NCBI GenBank assembly: GCA_964528425.1
Contig: CAZGTD010000003.1
Span: 51,509-115,508 of the forward strand
Reading direction: 5' to 3'
DNA from: UBA3263 sp964528425
Lineage (GTDB): Bacteria; Bacteroidota; Bacteroidia; Bacteroidales; Muribaculaceae
Length of the DNA stretch: 64,000 bases
The translations under genes were made by a program, and so were the position numbers. Below, one piece after another: positions 23,854-32,755 of the stretch. Below the pieces are notes generated by a model. The model was not told the DNA's origin. It did not search any database and worked only from the letters and a program-made list of their open reading frames with translations. How positions within the stretch are numbered: position 1 is the first letter of the stretch; every line of letters begins with the position of its first letter.

Positions 23854-25326
23854 ATGAAGAAATTATTCATCACAATTATAGCCGGGATGCTGATGGCCAT
23901 ATCCGCTCAGGCCGAAGTGCTGACTCTTGAGCAATGCAGGCAAATGGCCCTCGAAAACAATAAGGCCATCCGCATGGCATCGGCCGAAAAGCAGGCTGCC
24001 TACTATCAGCGGAAATCAGCATTCACAAACTACCTGCCCAAGATTTCAGCCGAAGGAGGCTACATGTTTACCTCACGCGAGATTTCGCTGCTCGACGATG
24101 ACCAGAAGCACACGTTAACCCACATGGGCGACGGAGTGGCTTCATCGGCCCAACAGATTGGCGCTGCAATTGCCGCCAATCCGCAACTGGCTCCCCTGCT
24201 TGAACAACTGCAGGCCCCGGTGGGCGCCGCCGTGCAGGGTTTGCAGGCAGGGTTGAACGGTATAGGCCAGAATATTGTCGACGCCTTCAGAACCGACACC
24301 CGCAATGCGGCCGCGCTAACGCTGCAACTAACCCAGCCGATTTATATGGGCGGAAAAATCGTTGCATATAATAAAATTGCCAAACTCGCCGAGGAGGCTG
24401 CCGACGATAAAATGGAAATGGCCCGCCGCCAAGCTTTGGTAGAGGTTGATGAAACTTACTGGCAGATTGTTGCCCTTACCGCCAAAAAAGAATTGGCCCA
24501 AAGCTATCTCGATTTGGTCAAGGAACTTGACTCCAACGTCGACGCAATGATTAAAGAAGGTGTTGCCACGCGCGCCGATGGCCTTAGCGTGAAAATTAAG
24601 GCAAATCAGGCTGAAGTGGCCGTTATTCAGGTCAATAACGGGTTGAGTTTATTGAAGATGCTGCTCTGCGAGCTGATTGGTCTTGAAGAAACCACACAGC
24701 TTACTCTGGCCGACGAGAATATGCTCGACAATATCTCGACCGATACTCAAACGTATGCCAACGATGAGACGTGGCGCCAAAACCGTCCGGAACTTCGCGC
24801 TCTTGACCGTGCGGCCGAGGTTTATCACCAAAAGGAACGCCTGGCCTTGTCGGAAACGATGCCTACAGTGGCCCTCACCGGCGGATACTCATGGCTTACT
24901 CCCGGTCTTTTCAATGGTTTTGAAAAGAAATTCACCGGTTTATGGAACGTGGGCGTCGTATTAAAAATTCCTATCCTTACATGGGGAGATAGAATTTATA
25001 AGGTAAAAGCCGCGCAAGCTCAAACCCAAGTTGCGCGCCTGAAACTCGACGAGACGGCTGAAAAAATCCGTCTGCAGATTGCCCAGAGCCGCAACTCAGT
25101 TGAAGAATCGCGCAGCCGCCTGGTTGCCTGTGAAAGCGCACGCGCCGTGGCCGACGAGAATCTGCGCATGGCAACCCTCGGCATGAACGAGGGCGTAATT
25201 CCCGTCATTAACGTCAATGAGGCACAAACGGCTTGGCTGAGCGCGCGCTCCGAACTGATAGCCGCGCAAATCGACCTTAAGCTCGCCCACATTCGCCTCC
25301 AGAACGCACTGGGGATACTCCAATAA
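23854..25326 (+). CDS. TolC family outer-membrane efflux protein
   Basis: A 490-residue outer-membrane factor forming the trans-periplasmic channel of a tripartite exporter. The start at 23854 (MKKLFITIIAGMLMAISAQAEV) gives a proper signal peptide cleaved after Ala; the longer frame reads through the promoter. TolC-type features are LTLEQCRQMALENN at the mature N-terminus, long alternating coiled-coil stretches, and the repeat-like LTLQLTQPIYMGGKI and VGVVLKIPILTWGDR near strand pairs. It leads an operon with an HlyD adaptor and two ABC-2 permeases. Confidence 0.92.
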   Translation: MKKLFITIIAGMLMAISAQAEVLTLEQCRQMALENNKAIRMASAEKQAAYYQRKSAFTNYLPKISAEGGYMFTSREISLLDDDQKHTLTHMGDGVASSAQQIGAAIAANPQLAPLLEQLQAPVGAAVQGLQAGLNGIGQNIVDAFRTDTRNAAALTLQLTQPIYMGGKIVAYNKIAKLAEEAADDKMEMARRQALVEVDETYWQIVALTAKKELAQSYLDLVKELDSNVDAMIKEGVATRADGLSVKIKANQAEVAVIQVNNGLSLLKMLLCELIGLEETTQLTLADENMLDNISTDTQTYANDETWRQNRPELRALDRAAEVYHQKERLALSETMPTVALTGGYSWLTPGLFNGFEKKFTGLWNVGVVLKIPILTWGDRIYKVKAAQAQTQVARLKLDETAEKIRLQIAQSRNSVEESRSRLVACESARAVADENLRMATLGMNEGVIPVINVNEAQTAWLSARSELIAAQIDLKLAHIRLQNALGILQ

Positions 25327-25353
25327 TCGATAAACAAATAAATCATAGCATAT

Positions 25354-26352
25354 ATGAACCACCGTAAAAAATCGAATATATCGCTCGTTTTGATTGCAGC
25401 AGCGATTGTTGTCATAGTAATTATCGTTGTTATCATCGCCGGACTGCGCATGAAACAACTACCCGAACTTATTCAGGGTCAGGTTGAAACCGCCTCATAC
25501 CGTGTATCGGGCAAAGTGCCCGGCAGAGTGCTTGAAATAAGGGTTGAAGAGGGCGACACCGTTTGCGCCGGCGACACGCTGGTAATTCTCGAAGCACCCG
25601 ACGTAGAGGCAAAACTTGCTCAGGCCGATGCCGCGCGCCGTGCCGCAGAAGCCCTGCAGCACAAAGCCCAGGCCGGGGCACGCAGCGAACAGATTGAAGG
25701 TGCGTTCCAGCTCTGGCAAAAAGCCAAAGCAGGCGTTGAAGTAGCTGAAAAGAGCTATAACAGAGTAAACCGTCTGTTTGAGCAGGGCGTGCTCCCCGAG
25801 CAAAAACGAGACGAAGCATACGCCCAATACCAGGCCATGCTCGCCAGCGAAAAAGCCGCCAAGAGCCAATATGACCTCGCCGTCAAAGGCGCACAGGCTG
25901 AGGATAAGGAGGCCGCCGGCGCTCAGGTTGCCCGCGCCGAAGCCGCCGTCAGCGAGGTAAACTCCTACATTGCCGAAACAGTGCTCACAGCCCCTCAAAG
26001 CGGCATAGTAACGGAGATTTATCCGCAACTCGGCGAACTCGTTGGTACCGGAGCCCCGCTGCTCAACATTGCGCTGCTCAACGACCTTTGGTTCGTTTTC
26101 AACGTGCGCGAAGACCGTCTTCCCGGCCTGACCGTAGGCACCGAGGCCGAAGTCTACGTTCCGGCCTTCGACAAGAACGTTAAAGTGCGTATATCGCGTG
26201 TAAAGGAGGTGGGCAGCTACGCGGTTTGGAAAGCGACCAAAGCCCTCGACCGCTACGACCTGAAAACCTTTGAAGTGAAAGCGGTGCCCGTCGACCCCAA
26301 TCCACTGCCCGGCGTCCGTCCGGGAATGTCGGCAATCCTCAACGCCGATTGA
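25354..26352 (+). CDS. HlyD family periplasmic adaptor
   Basis: A 332-residue membrane-fusion protein linking the inner-membrane ABC permeases to TolC. One N-terminal TM helix (residues 9-30, Ile/Val-rich), a lipoyl-like half (VSGKVPGRVLEIRVEEGDTVCAGDTL), an alpha-helical hairpin (about 75-195), the second lipoyl half (VLTAPQSGIVTEIYPQLGELV) and a beta-barrel follow in order. It resembles the YhiI/EmrA-type adaptor. It is 27 nt after tolC and 5 nt before the first permease. Confidence 0.9.
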   Translation: MNHRKKSNISLVLIAAAIVVIVIIVVIIAGLRMKQLPELIQGQVETASYRVSGKVPGRVLEIRVEEGDTVCAGDTLVILEAPDVEAKLAQADAARRAAEALQHKAQAGARSEQIEGAFQLWQKAKAGVEVAEKSYNRVNRLFEQGVLPEQKRDEAYAQYQAMLASEKAAKSQYDLAVKGAQAEDKEAAGAQVARAEAAVSEVNSYIAETVLTAPQSGIVTEIYPQLGELVGTGAPLLNIALLNDLWFVFNVREDRLPGLTVGTEAEVYVPAFDKNVKVRISRVKEVGSYAVWKATKALDRYDLKTFEVKAVPVDPNPLPGVRPGMSAILNAD

Positions 26353-26357
26353 CTTAA

Positions 26358-27542
26358 ATGAAGCACAAAAATATTTTTGTGCGGCTGTGGAAGCTATGGA
26401 TGAGAGAGCTGTATTTCTTCTCTCATCGTCCGCTGATGCTCGTTGTAATGTTCATCGCGCCGATTCTGCTGCTGATTTTTTTTCTGTCGCTAATGAGCGC
26501 CGGACTACCTACTGATTTGCCGGCCGGTGTTGTTGACGAAGACAATACACCCACAACGCGCACTCTGGTGCGGACGCTCGACGCTATGGAAAACACCGAC
26601 CTGCGCTATCATTTCAATAGCTTCAGCGAGGCTCGCGATGCCATGCAACGCGGCAAGATATATGCTTTTTTTCATATTCCTGAAGGCACAACAGAGCAGG
26701 CCCTGGGCCAGCGTCAACCCAAAATAGCTTTCTATACCAACGAATCTTACTTCATAGCCGGTTCGCTGCTTATGCGCGACATGAGAACTGCGTCGGAAAT
26801 GATCGGTATGGGAATTTCCCGCCAGACTTTTCTGGCGAAGGGGATGACAGACGATGCGGCGATGGCCGCAGTGCGCCCCATAGTTATAGAGGCTCACCCG
26901 CTGGGAAATCCGGTGCTCGACTATTCAGTCTACCTCAGCAATATTATAGTTCCGGGCTGCATTCTGCTTTTGGTTCTTATTTTCACGCCCTACACCATCG
27001 GACTGGAATGGAAGCGAGGTAAACAACGCCGCGTCTATAACGAACTGGCCGGCCAGTCATCAACGGTGTTTCTGGCAGGCAAACTCGTGCCGCAGGCAAT
27101 GTTATTCTCGCTTATGATGCTGCTTTGCGACGTAGTGTTCTATAAATATCTCCATTTTCCCTGTCATGGAGGCATCGCCATGATGTTTCTGATCGGGGTC
27201 CTGTGTATTTTGGCTGCACAATCGTTCGGGGTTTTTGTTTTTGGACTTCTACAAGGCAACATGCGTTTCGCAATGAGTATATGCTCGCTCTGGGGAATCG
27301 TTTCATTCTCGCTGTCGGGACTTTCATTCCCGACTATGGCCATGGACCCGCTGCTTCAGGCTGCGGCATGGCTATTTCCGTTGCGCCATTATTATCTACT
27401 GTATGTTAATCAGGCGTTGCATGGCTACCCGCTGCTGTTTGCATGGCCGTCGATTGTTGCCCTGCTATGCTTCCTGCTGCTGCCGGTGTTGACGCTGCCG
27501 CTCTATCGCTATGCTTTCCGCCACGCACACTATAAACCATGA
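26358..27542 (+). CDS. ABC-2 type transporter permease
   Basis: A 394-residue inner-membrane protein with one N-terminal TM helix (PLMLVVMFIAPILLLIFFL), a periplasmic loop of about 140 residues, and five C-terminal helices from about residue 185, the ABC2_membrane_3 (YhhJ-like) arrangement. No ATPase is encoded in this operon, so the ATP-binding partner must be elsewhere or absent, as in some Bacteroidales operons. It is coupled to the second permease by a 4-nt overlap. Cargo unknown. Confidence 0.88.
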   Translation: MKHKNIFVRLWKLWMRELYFFSHRPLMLVVMFIAPILLLIFFLSLMSAGLPTDLPAGVVDEDNTPTTRTLVRTLDAMENTDLRYHFNSFSEARDAMQRGKIYAFFHIPEGTTEQALGQRQPKIAFYTNESYFIAGSLLMRDMRTASEMIGMGISRQTFLAKGMTDDAAMAAVRPIVIEAHPLGNPVLDYSVYLSNIIVPGCILLLVLIFTPYTIGLEWKRGKQRRVYNELAGQSSTVFLAGKLVPQAMLFSLMMLLCDVVFYKYLHFPCHGGIAMMFLIGVLCILAAQSFGVFVFGLLQGNMRFAMSICSLWGIVSFSLSGLSFPTMAMDPLLQAAAWLFPLRHYYLLYVNQALHGYPLLFAWPSIVALLCFLLLPVLTLPLYRYAFRHAHYKP

Positions 27543-28714
27543 TTTCAAGGCTCAAAAATATTCTGCAAATCAGCGCGATTGAGTGCCGCAATATCATCCG
27601 CGACCAGGGAGTGATTCTGTTCGTGTTTATAGTGCCGCTGTTCTATCCGCTACTCTATGCATTTATCTATACAAACGAAACGGTTCGCGATGTTCCGGTT
27701 GCCGTTATCAATCACTCCGGTTCATCACTCTCGCGAAAGTTCATCAGAATGCTTGACGCGACCCCCGAGGTCAGAATTGTTGCGCAGTGCGCGTCGGTGG
27801 CCGAGGCTGAGCGCCTGAACCAAGAGGGCGAGATATATGCATTCGTAGTAATTCCGGCTGACTTTGACCGCACTCTGGCCGAAGGAGGTCAGACCGTTAT
27901 CGGAGTTTATGCCGATATGGCAGGTATGCTCTACTATAAGTCGGCCATGCTGGCGGCAACCAACGTTTCGCTGGCAATGAACAAAGACCTGAAAATCGAG
28001 CGCTTCTATACCGGAGCGACTACGCGCCAGGAAGCTATCGCCACTCAGCCCGTCGACTACGACTACGTTGCCCTCTATAACCCGCAGAGCGGTTTCGCAT
28101 CGTTTCTGATGCCGGCAGTGATGATGCTGATAATCCAGCAAACACTAATGCTCGGTATCGGCATGGTCGGGGGAGGCATACGCGAGCGCTTCAACGGCCG
28201 GGCAATAGCCCCGATGCGCACCCTTTCTAGCCCGGTAAACATTGTTATTGGCAAAACTATAGTCTATTTTCTGATTTACATAGTTATCGCCGCATATATG
28301 TTTACGGTGGTAACCTATATGTTCGGCCTGCCGAGCCGAGGACGCTTTATTACTTACCTGGCTTTCGTAATTCCATATATACTTGCATCAATTTTCATGG
28401 GCATAACATTCTCGTCGTTCATATATCGCCGTGAGGATTGCATTGTTATGTTCGTGTTCATGTCGGTGCCACTGCTATTTATATCGGGTATTTCATGGCC
28501 CGGAGCTGCAATTCCGCGCTTTTGGCAATGGGTGGGTATGCTTTTTCCGTCGACGTATGCCATCAATGGCTATGTGCGCATCAATTCAATGGGAGCAACA
28601 CTCGGACAGGTAGCCCACGAATTCCGGGCCCTTTGGATTCAAGCCGGAGCATACTTCATGCTTTCGCTACTATTTTTTGCAGTTGCAATTCGTAGAAATA
28701 GAAAAATAAAATGA
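27539..28714 (+). CDS. ABC-2 type transporter permease (paralogue)
   Basis: A 391-residue paralogue of the preceding protein with the same topology: N-terminal TM (GVILFVFIVPLFYPLLYAFI), large periplasmic domain to about residue 175, and five to six C-terminal TM helices containing FISGISWPGAAIP, typical of ABC2_membrane_3. The two probably form a heterodimeric exporter with the TolC and HlyD proteins. It overlaps the Nudix gene by 4 nt. Confidence 0.88.
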   Translation: MISRLKNILQISAIECRNIIRDQGVILFVFIVPLFYPLLYAFIYTNETVRDVPVAVINHSGSSLSRKFIRMLDATPEVRIVAQCASVAEAERLNQEGEIYAFVVIPADFDRTLAEGGQTVIGVYADMAGMLYYKSAMLAATNVSLAMNKDLKIERFYTGATTRQEAIATQPVDYDYVALYNPQSGFASFLMPAVMMLIIQQTLMLGIGMVGGGIRERFNGRAIAPMRTLSSPVNIVIGKTIVYFLIYIVIAAYMFTVVTYMFGLPSRGRFITYLAFVIPYILASIFMGITFSSFIYRREDCIVMFVFMSVPLLFISGISWPGAAIPRFWQWVGMLFPSTYAINGYVRINSMGATLGQVAHEFRALWIQAGAYFMLSLLFFAVAIRRNRKIK

Positions 28715-29214
28715 AATTTACTTATTGTCCTGACTGCGGCTCCCTTCTGGGAGAACGCGAACTGGGTGACGAAGGCGCGGTTGCCTGGTGTGATTGCTGC
28801 AACAAGCCTTGGTTTGAGGTGTTTCCAACTGCAACTATATCGCTCGTTTATAACGACCGTGACGAAGTTTTGTTGCTGCGCCAGGCCTATATTTCCACCG
28901 AATTCTGCAATCTCGTTTCGGGCTACATTCAGCCCGGCGAAGATGCTGAGACCACCGCACGGCGCGAAATTCTCGAGGAAACAGGCCTTGAAATTGACAG
29001 GCTTGAACTTAAACTGACCCGCTGGTTCCCCAAAAAGGAAATGCTTATGATTGGCTTTTTCGCCCATGCCGTTGAGGGGCAGACGCTGCGTCTGTCTACC
29101 GAAGTCGATTCTGCGGAATGGGTTCCCGCGGACCGCATCCTCTCCATGCTCCACCCTACGCCGACATCTACCTCGCGCGCATTGGCCGAGGCCTTTATCG
29201 CAGCCAGACGCTAA
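28711..29214 (+). CDS. Nudix hydrolase with zinc ribbon (NudC-like)
   Basis: A 167-residue cytoplasmic enzyme. An N-terminal zinc ribbon has two Cys pairs (CPDCG at 6-9 and CDCC at about 27-30), followed by a Nudix domain whose box is complete: GYIQPGEDAETTARREILEETG (G-X5-E-X7-REXXEEXG, about residues 71-92). This pairing resembles NudC-type NADH pyrophosphatases, although shorter than E. coli NudC. Substrate likely a nucleoside diphosphate derivative. It is translationally coupled to the ABC permease and ends convergently with a small minus-strand gene. Confidence 0.9.
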   Translation: MKFTYCPDCGSLLGERELGDEGAVAWCDCCNKPWFEVFPTATISLVYNDRDEVLLLRQAYISTEFCNLVSGYIQPGEDAETTARREILEETGLEIDRLELKLTRWFPKKEMLMIGFFAHAVEGQTLRLSTEVDSAEWVPADRILSMLHPTPTSTSRALAEAFIAARR

Positions 29215-29408
29215 AATTCGTCGTCAAAAAAAGTAAAACTGTCAAAATCATCCTGTTCTTCGTGAAAGAAGTCGAATGATTGGCTGGCCGGTCGTGTAAA
29301 GCCGTTATTAGAGCCATCGCCGACGTGATTATCCACTTTCTTATCATCGTCGTGCCCGAAGAGCCAACGAAAAAACAGAAATTCACTGAAGAAATTCCAA
29401 ATTTTCAT
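29211..29408 (-). CDS. Small acidic protein of unknown function
   Basis: A 65-residue protein starting with an aromatic-rich segment (MKIWNFFSEFLFFRWLFG) and ending in an Asp/Glu/Phe-rich tail. It starts 16 nt after the barrel-protein gene on the same strand and its stop overlaps the Nudix stop by 3 nt from the opposite side. I recognise no domain. The hydrophobic N-terminus might associate with a membrane. The coding sense is supported by position and codon pattern only. Confidence 0.5.
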   Translation of the reverse strand: MKIWNFFSEFLFFRWLFGHDDDKKVDNHVGDGSNNGFTRPASQSFDFFHEEQDDFDSFTFFDDEF

Positions 29409-29424
29409 GATTGGTATTAAGGAT

Positions 29425-32313
29425 TTATTTGCGTTTGGGTTTTATGTCGAGGCGGTAAGCGATTGTCAGCAACGCGTAGGCCGGCTGCGAGTTATAGCGT
29501 GTTTCGGTGCGTCCCTGGGCGTTGACTATCTGGCGGATAGTGGGGAGCTGCTGCAGAAGGTCGAAGCCGATGGCTTTGACGGTAAATTGCTTGCTTCGGC
29601 CGAAAGTTTTGCTCAGTTGTAGGTTCCAAACCCAGTCAGTAGTGTTCATTGACGGCTCTTCATAGCCTCTGCGGCAGTAGGCCATCAGGTCAGTGTCGAG
29701 GTTGATTCCTGCCGGGAGCGTATATTTCACCCCGATGCCGTAGTTAAGGTCAGTAAAGCTGAAGGTGTCAAACAGGTGGCTGCGGCTATGGAGCGACGTC
29801 CAGTTCAGGTTGAGTTTGGCCGATAGAGAGAGTCCGCTCGTTATGTTATAGTTGATGTTGAAATTATCGCGGATATTCCAGTTGTCAACTTCGGAGCGGG
29901 TGGGCAGGTCGGAGTCTGACGAGAAGTCGGCGCTGCGTTTGTAGGCCGGTTGCAGCGTGTTGTTTATTGAAAGGCTTTGGTCGGAAAGAGTGGTAACGCC
30001 ATAGTAGAATTCACCGTTGATTTCATAATTTCCGTTGATGTTACATGGCTGCCAGGTGGTTATGCCGGTTGCGCGGTCAAAGATGCGGGCCCGCGCCAGG
30101 GCATTGTCTGTGCGCGAGTATTCAATCCAGGCCGAAACCTCTGAAATATCCTTGCGCACACTCTTGTGGTAGAACGCCTCCACACTGTAGATGGTGGCTT
30201 TACGCAGATCCGGATTGCCAAGGTCGAGCACCAGGGGGTTAGAGGTGTCGCGAATATCAAGCAACTGCATAATATCCGGAAGCTTCTGGTCAATCCGGAA
30301 GATCAAGCCGTAACCAAGGTCACCCCAGTTTGCGTATCCGCGGCTAATGTCTAATTTACCGCTAAAAAGCCAGTTGCCGCGGCGAAGATTATGAGGCTGC
30401 ATGTTGCGGTAGTCGTTAATATCGCGGATAATATATTCAGCACTTGGGCAAACGTACACTGAATAGTCAGGGCCTTCCCCTCTTTTCCAATGGTAGGAAA
30501 AAGTAGGCGAAAGGGAGTTAGACCAAGAGCGCCGGGTTGTGTGGTAACTGTTGGCTTGGTCAATGACCCAATTTTGTGAGGCTGAAGGCGCTGCGGCGTC
30601 GGAGCGGCTGTTATTGAGCTCGTTGATAGTGCGTTCTCCCCGGTAGTAGTCCTGCTTATAGCTATATGAAATTCCGAACGGACAATTCCAGTTACTCCAA
30701 GAGGGCGTGAGGGCAAAATTGTAATTGAATGATGGAGATGCGTCGCGGGTCAATCGGTTGATATCAAGGTTAGGCATGGCGAGGTAGCGAATTATATCCG
30801 AGCCGTCGGAGCGGCTGTTTCTCCGCTCAACCGAGGCGTTGGCATGGAAGTACAGGTTATGCTTATATGAAGAAGATAGCCTGTATTTCTGCCGAAACGA
30901 ATTCTCTTTCTGCCTTAAAGTTTGCTGACGCTGATACAGGAGATTTTTCATAAAATCAGCTGAGCCGGGTGTTAAAAAGTTCTCCGGAATCATCTCATCG
31001 CTTTGAGCCGAGGCGGATTCACTGCGCATGATGCCGTTTTCAAACTTCAGCTCGGCACTAAACCATAGCCGGCGCACCCATGTTTCAAAGTTTCGCGATA
31101 CTTCGCCGTACCATGAGCCCTGCCATGTGTCGCGTCTTGTAGCCGAGGTAGAGCGGCTGAAAGTATTGCCACCGGCCATAAAGGCCTCGCTCAGATTGTC
31201 AACGGTGTTAAAAGTATTCTGCCTGACCAGGTTTAATTTTGTGTTCACTCCTGAACCCTTCTGATCGTGCCAATCGGTATTGTATTCCAGGCCGATGCGC
31301 TTTGTGGTGATTTCGCCTGAGGTTGTGGAGGGTTTGCGCCATTTACCCTTTGAACCCGCCGCCTCCGGGTCGTTGAGATTGTTGGCCGAAGAGTGAATTG
31401 CGATATAGGAGTATTTGTTATAGTTCATTGCAAAAAGTCGGCCCATCCATCTCGATGACCACCCGCCACGGGTAGCGGAACCATATCCGCCTTCGGCATT
31501 GGCAATCCAGCCGTTTTCATATTCCTTTTTCAGGTTTACGTCCATAACCAAAGGATCATTGGAGCGGTCCCGGCCCTTGACGCCGCGAAACTCCTCCGGT
31601 TCCTTTTGATAGACCTGCACTTTCTTTACCGTGTAGGCGGGCAGATTGCGAAGGGCCACTTGAGGGTCACCGGAAAAGAATTGCCGTCCGTTAATGAGCA
31701 ATTCGGAGACGAAACGCCCGTTGACCGTGATTCTTCCATCGTTGTCGAGGCTGGCGCCCGGCAATTCGGCAATCAAGCCGTCGAGCATAGAGCCCTCCTG
31801 AAGCTGAAAAGCCGTCGCGTCATACTCAATCGTATCCCCTTTCATAACCATCTTAATTTTCGAGGCCGTAACCGTAATTTCCTCAAGCTGCCGTTCACAA
31901 CGCGGATAGTTCATCCTTACCGTTCTCAAGTCAATGCGGCCATCCTTAGGGAGTGTAACGTCAAACAGCTGTGTGGCGTACCCTTTTGCAGCAACCGTAA
32001 TCTTATACTTCGGGCATCGGGGAAGCGAGGCTGTAAACTCAATCTGTTCATAAGCATTTCTGAAATTGCTCCAAGTCTGATAACCCACTGAGTCGCAAAG
32101 AATGATCCCCGCAGAGTCGGCCACGGTAATTTTAGCCGTAGAAACAGGATATTCAGTTACTTCATCAACCACCCGCGCAACGAATTCGACCGGTCGGTCG
32201 GCAGGCTCAACTTTTTTACCATATGCATCTACTGCAAGCAAGCAGAGCAGAAAGAGCGTAAACAGGAACTTTAGGCCGGAGAGAGAATTAGGAGAGGATG
32301 AATTTGGGGTCAT
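29425..32313 (-). CDS. Outer-membrane beta-barrel protein, TonB-receptor-like
   Basis: A 962-residue outer-membrane protein: signal peptide (FLFTLFLLCLLAVDAYG), a carboxypeptidase-regulatory-like beta sandwich (about 45-135), and a plug-like domain with LEEITVTASKIKMVMKGDTI and SMLDGLIAELPGASLDNDG. A long beta-barrel rich in aromatic/polar alternation runs to the C-terminus (LTIAYRLDIKPKRK). This is the OMP_b-brl_3 type found in Bacteroidales, related to TonB-dependent receptors. No SusD partner is adjacent, so a polysaccharide-uptake role is not supported. Upstream is a terminator and tRNA-Gln. Confidence 0.85.
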   Translation of the reverse strand: MTPNSSSPNSLSGLKFLFTLFLLCLLAVDAYGKKVEPADRPVEFVARVVDEVTEYPVSTAKITVADSAGIILCDSVGYQTWSNFRNAYEQIEFTASLPRCPKYKITVAAKGYATQLFDVTLPKDGRIDLRTVRMNYPRCERQLEEITVTASKIKMVMKGDTIEYDATAFQLQEGSMLDGLIAELPGASLDNDGRITVNGRFVSELLINGRQFFSGDPQVALRNLPAYTVKKVQVYQKEPEEFRGVKGRDRSNDPLVMDVNLKKEYENGWIANAEGGYGSATRGGWSSRWMGRLFAMNYNKYSYIAIHSSANNLNDPEAAGSKGKWRKPSTTSGEITTKRIGLEYNTDWHDQKGSGVNTKLNLVRQNTFNTVDNLSEAFMAGGNTFSRSTSATRRDTWQGSWYGEVSRNFETWVRRLWFSAELKFENGIMRSESASAQSDEMIPENFLTPGSADFMKNLLYQRQQTLRQKENSFRQKYRLSSSYKHNLYFHANASVERRNSRSDGSDIIRYLAMPNLDINRLTRDASPSFNYNFALTPSWSNWNCPFGISYSYKQDYYRGERTINELNNSRSDAAAPSASQNWVIDQANSYHTTRRSWSNSLSPTFSYHWKRGEGPDYSVYVCPSAEYIIRDINDYRNMQPHNLRRGNWLFSGKLDISRGYANWGDLGYGLIFRIDQKLPDIMQLLDIRDTSNPLVLDLGNPDLRKATIYSVEAFYHKSVRKDISEVSAWIEYSRTDNALARARIFDRATGITTWQPCNINGNYEINGEFYYGVTTLSDQSLSINNTLQPAYKRSADFSSDSDLPTRSEVDNWNIRDNFNINYNITSGLSLSAKLNLNWTSLHSRSHLFDTFSFTDLNYGIGVKYTLPAGINLDTDLMAYCRRGYEEPSMNTTDWVWNLQLSKTFGRSKQFTVKAIGFDLLQQLPTIRQIVNAQGRTETRYNSQPAYALLTIAYRLDIKPKRK

Positions 32314-32337
32314 GGTAAGAAGTGAAAATGATAAACT

Positions 32338-32376
32338 AAAAAAGCAACTGCCTGAGAATTAGCAGTTGCTTTTTTA
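32338..32376. terminator. Bidirectional intrinsic terminator downstream of tRNA-Gln
   Basis: AGCAACTGC (32343-32351) pairs with GCAGTTGCT (32362-32370), with A-runs and T-runs on both sides, so it works in both directions. On the minus strand it lies between tRNA-Gln and the barrel-protein gene, with only 25 nt from hairpin to ATG. Confidence 0.85.
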
Positions 32377-32380
32377 GTTG

Positions 32381-32451
32381 TTGCCTTGGAAGGATTCGAA
32401 CCCTCACAGGCGGAACCAGAATCCGACGTGCTACCATTACACCACAAGGCA
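32381..32451 (-). tRNA. tRNA-Gln (CTG)
   Basis: The 71-nt minus-strand sequence folds as a tRNA: acceptor TGCCTTG/CAAGGCA, D-stem GTGT/GCAC, an anticodon loop with CTG in positions 34-36, a short variable loop, and T-arm GAGGG-TTCGAAT-CCTTC. Discriminator is A. CCA is not encoded, so it depends on the Cca enzyme also present in this window. The first pair of the anticodon stem is mismatched (T-C). Confidence 0.93.
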
Positions 32452-32472
32452 AGGTGGTTCTTTTGAACGGTG

Positions 32473-32503
32473 CAAAGGTACGAAGGATTTTTTATATTAC
32501 CAA
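32473..32503 (-). promoter_or_regulatory. tRNA-Gln promoter
   Basis: On the minus strand TTG (32503-32501), a 20-nt spacer and TACCTTTG (32480-32473), a very clean Bacteroidetes promoter about 20 nt before the tRNA. Confidence 0.8.
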
Positions 32504-32526
32504 ATTTTATGCGCAGAAATTTTAAA

Positions 32527-32751
32527 TTATTTTTGTGCGTAGGCAAGCACCGTCGGGCTTTTTATCTCTACGCCAAACTGTTGCGCTTTGTTTAGAATTG
32601 CCTGAGCAAGTTGCGGGCGCAACTGCTCGGGACAATAGCGGAAGTATGCCTCGGCCGCGCGCACATGGGCAGCGTCGGGCATCGGATACTCGCGGCGTTC
32701 GGGCAACCCGAAATCGCTCAAAGGCAGTGAATCGCGTTCTGACGTTTCCAT
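32527..32751 (-). CDS. Small conserved-looking protein, function unknown
   Basis: A 74-residue protein: a polar N-terminus, then YPMPDAAHVRAAEAYFRYCP and a helical C-terminus (LRPQLAQAILNKAQQFGVEI). The PDAAHVRAA element resembles short helical modules found in some phage and hydrolase proteins, but I cannot name a family with confidence. It starts 4 nt after the thioredoxin-like gene and ends the coaD operon. No signal peptide or Cys motif. Confidence 0.6.
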   Translation of the reverse strand: METSERDSLPLSDFGLPERREYPMPDAAHVRAAEAYFRYCPEQLRPQLAQAILNKAQQFGVEIKSPTVLAYAQK

Positions 32752-32755
32752 AAGC

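Noticed and set aside
29425..32313. Polysaccharide utilisation locus (SusC/SusD)
   Set aside because: No SusD gene or glycoside hydrolase is nearby; the barrel is OMP_b-brl_3 type.
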